NCBI RefSeq assembly: GCF_910592395.1
Contig: NC_088311.1
Span: forward strand, 7,568,501 to 7,632,500
DNA: 64,000 nucleotides
DNA from: Lineus longissimus
Taxonomy: Eukaryota > Nemertea > Pilidiophora > Heteronemertea > Lineidae
Direction: 5' to 3'
Below are positions 60,362-64,000 of this stretch, one piece after another. The first letter of the stretch is position 1, and every line of letters begins with the position of its first letter. The translations under genes and the position numbers were made by a program. Below the pieces are notes generated by a model. That model did not search any database. It had not been told where the DNA came from and saw only the letters and a list, made by a program, of their open reading frames with translations.

Positions 60362-60628
60362 TTTAACAGGGGACATCAACTTAGTCATTATTTGCCTCCC
60401 AGAAAAACTTGCCAAGCAATTGGAAATGAGTTTCCACATTGCCATGGTTGGCAGATGCTCCTGTTTTCCTGGCCACAACGATTTTTTTCGACTTGGCAAT
60501 CTCTGCAAACCAAGTCTTCTCTTTTTTGTAGATGAAGCTATATAATGTTGTAAATGTGGCCAAATGTCATGTCATGTCATCACGATGACGCCAACTAAAT
60601 CAGGACCATGTCAATTTACAGCACTTAC
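60362..60628. other. Short non-coding stretch
   Basis: Overlapping 60-75 codon frames on both strands at 60318-60563 are unassigned. Nothing else is seen. Confidence 0.45.
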
Positions 60629-60689
60629 CAACCTTCTGGTTGACGTGATAATGGTTTTCACAGAGGTAAGCCGCAGGGCATGTTGGGTT
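60629..60689 (-). CDS. Candidate internal exon, unrecognised, Cys-containing
   Basis: A minus-strand acceptor (TAATGTCATGTCTCCAG) ends just before 60689. The next 61 bases reach a donor, GTAAGTGC, at 60628. The open phase reads NPTCPAAYLCENHYHVNQKV plus a split Gly codon. The Asn-Pro-Thr-Cys-Pro start and second Cys resemble small secreted modules, but no family is assigned. The frame is also open upstream through hydrophobic sequence to 60893, so the acceptor may be spurious. It ends in phase 1, which does not join the candidate at 59247. Confidence 0.25.
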
Positions 60690-60851
60690 CTGGAGACATG
60701 ACATTAGCATTAACTTCTCCAAATACACCGGAATTATGTCAATTATGGCATTAATCAAGATGAAAACCATCCACAAATAAACATCTTCATGTCTTATTTT
60801 TTTCATAAGCAAGGTGGGGATGAGGGCAGCAGCATAGCTGCCAATATTTCG

Positions 60852-61101
60852 CAGTGGCAGATACACATAAAGCACTGGCAGTAGGCCTAACACATCGTGC
60901 TGCAGCTGAATACATTATGCAGTGGCAGATATACATCATGCATGCCGTAATACACCATGCTGCTGCAGAAATACATCATGTTTCTATTGCAGAAACACAT
61001 CATGCAGTACATGTAGCAGAAATACATCATGTTGGTGCATAAGATCATGCAGGAGTGGCATAAATACATCATGCAGTAGCAGGCATACATCATGCATCTA
61101 T
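60852..61101. repeat. Degenerate tandem repeat of AATACATCATGCAG-like units
   Basis: Around ten units of about 20-33 bp share GCAGAAATACATCATGCAGT or close variants (AGATATACATCATGC, GAAACACATCATGC, ATAAATACATCATGC). Spacing is irregular. Frames of 62 and 99 codons across it are His/Cys-rich artefacts of the repeat. The related string AATACACCATGCTG also lies at about 60012, next to repeat B. Confidence 0.8.
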
Positions 61102-61410
61102 GTTCAGTAGAGGGAATACATAGGCCTGTCATTAAAAATACTAGCATATACCCATGGAGCGGGCAAAGTTGAAATGTAATATACATTAGTTAAATGGGCA
61201 CGATGATTGAACTACATTAAATTTCTAACGTTACTGAAGTTTTATTAAAGGTTAAACACGAAATGAACTGCATTTAGGGACTTATTGCTGCTATCAACAT
61301 GCAACCCCCAATAGATTGATTGGAGTACGCTATTTTGCACAATGCATTGAGATCAGTGACAGCAGGTCCTGTTCCAAATAAGGGCCTCACATATTAGGCA
61401 TATCACCTAC

Positions 61411-61645
61411 CCACTCCCGTACCCAATGCCACTGTCGGACCAAAGCCAGGCGCATGGAGAGATGCAGAACGCAATTCAAACTGACAACATCAATCAGTAA
61501 AGAATAAATCAAAGAGCAAGCGCTGGCCACTGTACATATTTTGTCCATCCTGGCATAACTGTTTATTGATACCCTGACTGCATGTTCCGGTAGGCCACCC
61601 TGCAGAATTTGCCTTATCACTCCGGTCAGTGTTTCTCGAATAGAA
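61411..61645 (-). CDS. Candidate internal exon, unrecognised, partly hydrophobic
   Basis: On the minus strand a strong acceptor (GACTATTCTATTTTAG) ends just before 61645. The next 235 bases are open in one phase to a weaker donor, GTAGGT, at 61410. The peptide runs IRETLTGVIRQILQGGLPEH, AVRVSINSYARMDKI, then a hydrophobic segment with CSLIYSLLIDVVSLNCVLHL and WHWVREW. One membrane-spanning helix is possible. No family is recognised. The exon ends in phase 0 and was not chained to other minus-strand candidates. Confidence 0.25.
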
Positions 61646-61704
61646 CTAAAATAGAATAGTCTAATCATTAATCTCCCTGCTAATACCCTGCACCATGGAC
61701 CAGG

Positions 61705-62355
61705 TTGTATAGCACTACATACGTGCTGGAAGCTAATATTGATGTGGCAGGGAGAATATGCGTGAAGTTTGTGTATGCTTTTGAGAATGAGCGGAGCTCT
61801 CCAGTCGACGTGCTCTCTGAAAAGTTGTTATTTATTCCAAAACCACCAAGATATTCGACGTATGACACCCTCAGTGACACTCTTACTTATGATCCACACC
61901 TACGAAGCCAAAAGTTGCAAGAATTCGACGCATTTCCGAGGCCCAATTTTGAAACAAAAAGCGCCTCCTATTTAGCGGCCACAACGCGCATTATAGTATA
62001 GATTTAAGGCTGGCTTATACATTTTGATATCATGCAGAACTACATCAGATTTGCAAATCTCAGCAATAATCTCAGCAATAATAAAAAGATTCGAGTAGAG
62101 TCATATACTAAATCTAACTTTTTGGCAAATGCAGTTTCTCCCAAGGGAACGCCAAGAAACATAAACACAGTAATTTTCTGGAATATTCTAGAAGTTTATT
62201 CCAATCCCTATAGGAGACAAGTTGAAAAATTCATGACAAAATATTGCCAAAAATACCAGAATAAAGGTTTCACTTGTAGCAGTATTGACAGGTCGAATGT
62301 TCAGAAAAGTTCCTCACATCCCGTAAATCCCCAGGGACTGAGACAGGAATGCTAA
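61705..62355 (+). other. Two adjacent open frames, unassigned
   Basis: Plus frames of 98 codons (61705-62001) and 107 codons (62032-62355) follow each other in different phases. The first contains PPRYSTYDTLSDTL and ends at TAG; a minus frame overlaps it. Neither shows a recognisable domain or clean splice framing. Confidence 0.12.
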
Positions 62356-62636
62356 ATAGACTCTGATGAGAGAACTCAAAGGCAAAAAGAAAGTTCTTTT
62401 CGGAATATGAAATGGAGAATTAACCTGGTGGCTTATTGACCACTTACTGTAGGAAACATGTTTGGAATATAAAAATAAATGGATAGAGAGCCACGGTTTA
62501 ACCACATCGGGCTGGTGACATCAATATATCTTGCTCTTGCACAGCACTTAGTCATTTTCTCAAGCTTAACATTTTTATAACTGGCGTATACATATGTGTA
62601 CAACCTTAATTTCATGTTATCTCTCTTTCTTTTCAG

Positions 62637-62721
62637 CATGATGAGCCATCCCACTGAAGGGAGAAGGACGATGTTGACACATCACATCCCAACCATGCTC
62701 CCGGTGTCATCAACAGTTTGA
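62637..62721 (+). CDS. Candidate short terminal exon, unrecognised
   Basis: The strongest single acceptor in the window (TTATCTCTCTTTCTTTTCAG) ends at 62636. One phase is open for 27 codons to TGA at 62719-62721 (MMSHPTEGRRTMLTHHIPTM, then LPVSSTV). The acceptor is the main argument; the peptide is too short to judge. The Harbinger-like element begins about 70 bases downstream, where a 3' UTR would lie. Confidence 0.2.
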
Positions 62722-62791
62722 TGACGGTTTAATCGCATTTTTGTCATCATAGGCCTTATCCTTCATTTGCGTTTTACTGAAATATATCTAA

Positions 62792-63215
62792 TACTGTGTT
62801 CACACTGGGAAAGCGAATTGAATCCGCTTTAAACCTTTAATACGTATTGGGTGTTCACACTCAGGTCGGTTTGAACCGTTTTCAAACCGCTTTAACAAAT
62901 ACGGTTCTTTAATGCGCATCAACGAAGTCGCTTTGGTTAATTCGCATTGAAGCCGCTTTGGAATTCGTAGTGTGGCGCGCTTAATGCGCATTAAGCAGTG
63001 CGTTCGCACTGCGCATGCCCACAGCATAACTGTGAGTGAGTTCAACCATGTAATTATAGATGGCGCATCGTTAATGTGTATTCAGTGTGACCCGTTTTAA
63101 ACCGATTTGAATGCGCTTTAAGACCCAAGTGTGACGCGACCGGATTTTACAAACCGCTTTCCGGAGAGCGCTCTCCGGAAGACGGTTTCAATTCGCCTTC
63201 AGTGTGAACGTAGTA
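62792..63215. mobile_element. Harbinger-like non-autonomous transposon (424 bp)
   Basis: The left end, TACTGTGTTCACACTGG, and the reverse complement of the right end, TACTACGTTCACACTGAAG, form imperfect inverted repeats of about 30 bp that continue into GCGAATTGAA on both sides. TAA flanks the element at 62789-62791 and 63216-63218, the 3 bp TWA-type target typical of PIF/Harbinger. The interior is dense in CpG and has many related motifs (CCGCTTTAAACC, CGCATTGAAGCCGCTTTGG) in both orientations. It also has two perfect palindromes, 62979-62996 and 63159-63180. An 81-codon minus frame inside is not transposase-like, so the element is non-autonomous. Confidence 0.85.
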
Positions 63216-63218
63216 TAA

Positions 63219-64000
63219 TTGAAAGGTGATTTAATGAAAATCCTAACATTTCGCAATGGTGAGAATGCAAATATTTACCTATGTGAACTTGATAACTAGG
63301 TCAAAATGAGGTCACAATCGACCTAAATTAGGTCAACTTGTACAGATGGTACAATTTCATTACTCTACGTACAACCATTAGCTTTAAAAAGGCAAAAAAA
63401 ACCTGATTTCCAAGAAACGTCTAAAACTTACCTTAGGATTACCTTAAACTTCCACAGCAAACATCACCTGCAAAGATTTAACAAATATTCTTATGTTTTT
63501 GCCAGTACTTTGACTTCAACTGGAGCACTCCCTTCATCTGATGTACTACAGCACACACTTTATAAGGAGTGCCCCCCCCCCCCCTCTTGGGCAAAGAAGT
63601 GAGAGTTCATTTTGAAAGATTCCTGTCCACCACACTGAGAAACTTTTGTCGCATGCGATCAGGTTGCAGTGACCAAAAATGACTCATTTGCAAGGTGCTT
63701 AATTTCTGATTAAAGACAGAGAAATAGAAGAAAATTTCAATAAATCTATGAAATCTCATCAAGATCAACAATGCAGAAGAAAACAAGCTTTTTTTCCGAC
63801 GGCTGCTTTTGATGTTAAAAACTTTCAAAGGTGGATTTTTTTCCCGATAATTTGCTCAATGATGTCTACTTGAATCAAAGACCACTTTTTGTATGGAAAC
63901 ATGACGCAAATGTGGGTATAATTCACTGTTCTGAGATTTTTGGTGAGTTTAAAATGAAAAACTTGTCAGTAGGATCCGATTTATACTTTGTGACAAGTTC
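63219..64000. other. Non-coding stretch
   Basis: No gene supported. It contains the C13 tract at 63572-63584 and an unassigned 73-codon minus frame at 63607-63828. Confidence 0.55.
63572..63584. repeat. Poly-C tract (C13)
   Basis: Thirteen consecutive C after GGAGTG and before TCTTGG. The left context nearly matches that of the C14 tract at 4409-4422. Confidence 0.95.

Noticed and set aside
1-64000. Prokaryotic operons, CRISPR arrays, phage or defence systems
   Set aside because: No long adjacent frames, no ribosome-binding-site pattern and no regularly spaced identical repeats. The tandem arrays are contiguous and degenerate, unlike CRISPR.
1-64000. Autonomous transposon or retrovirus-like coding regions
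   Set aside because: No frame shows reverse transcriptase, integrase or transposase motifs, and no long terminal repeats were found.

Overview
This window reads as eukaryotic, mostly non-coding DNA. It is A+T-rich (roughly 60% by eye) and has no operons, Shine-Dalgarno-led genes or long reading frames. Open frames reach only 175 codons, and their length distribution is close to what chance gives at this base composition. The palindromic octamer TACATGTA occurs at least 21 times against about 2 expected. With the dense short inverted-repeat transposons and degenerate minisatellites, this suggests a marine invertebrate (mollusc, echinoderm, hemichordate or amphioxus type). That is inference; nothing here fixes the species.

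The best-supported content is repetitive. There are six short non-autonomous elements with terminal inverted repeats (TIRs). Three belong to one TA-flanked, mariner-like family (6628-6784, 9295-9471, 15742-15918). The others are a hAT-like element with a 7-8 bp target duplication (22800-23002), a Harbinger-like element with a TAA duplication (62792-63215), and a 408 bp element with 38 bp TIRs and no clear duplication (11757-12164). A second dispersed family, called repeat B here, has copies near 9.2, 12.2, 27.1, 37.3 and 60.0 kb. The first copy was split by a mariner-like insertion. A tRNA-derived, SINE-like fragment lies near 60.3 kb. Degenerate tandem arrays lie near 2.1, 30.9, 41.5, 46.2, 52.0, 53.5, 57.3 and 61.0 kb.

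Coding content is weak. No protein family could be recognised. About sixteen short segments are listed as candidate exons because splice-like signals and an open frame coincide. They are scattered on both strands and most cannot be chained in phase. Several are probably chance, as the confidences show. The better ones are a two-exon tail at 16481-17048 (+), 40475-40573 (+), 53097-53222 (+), 55276-55412 (-), and a cluster at 59.0-61.6 kb (-). The window is most simply intergenic or intronic sequence with a few small exons. I see no defence island, CRISPR array, RNA gene cluster or other gene system, and I do not claim one.
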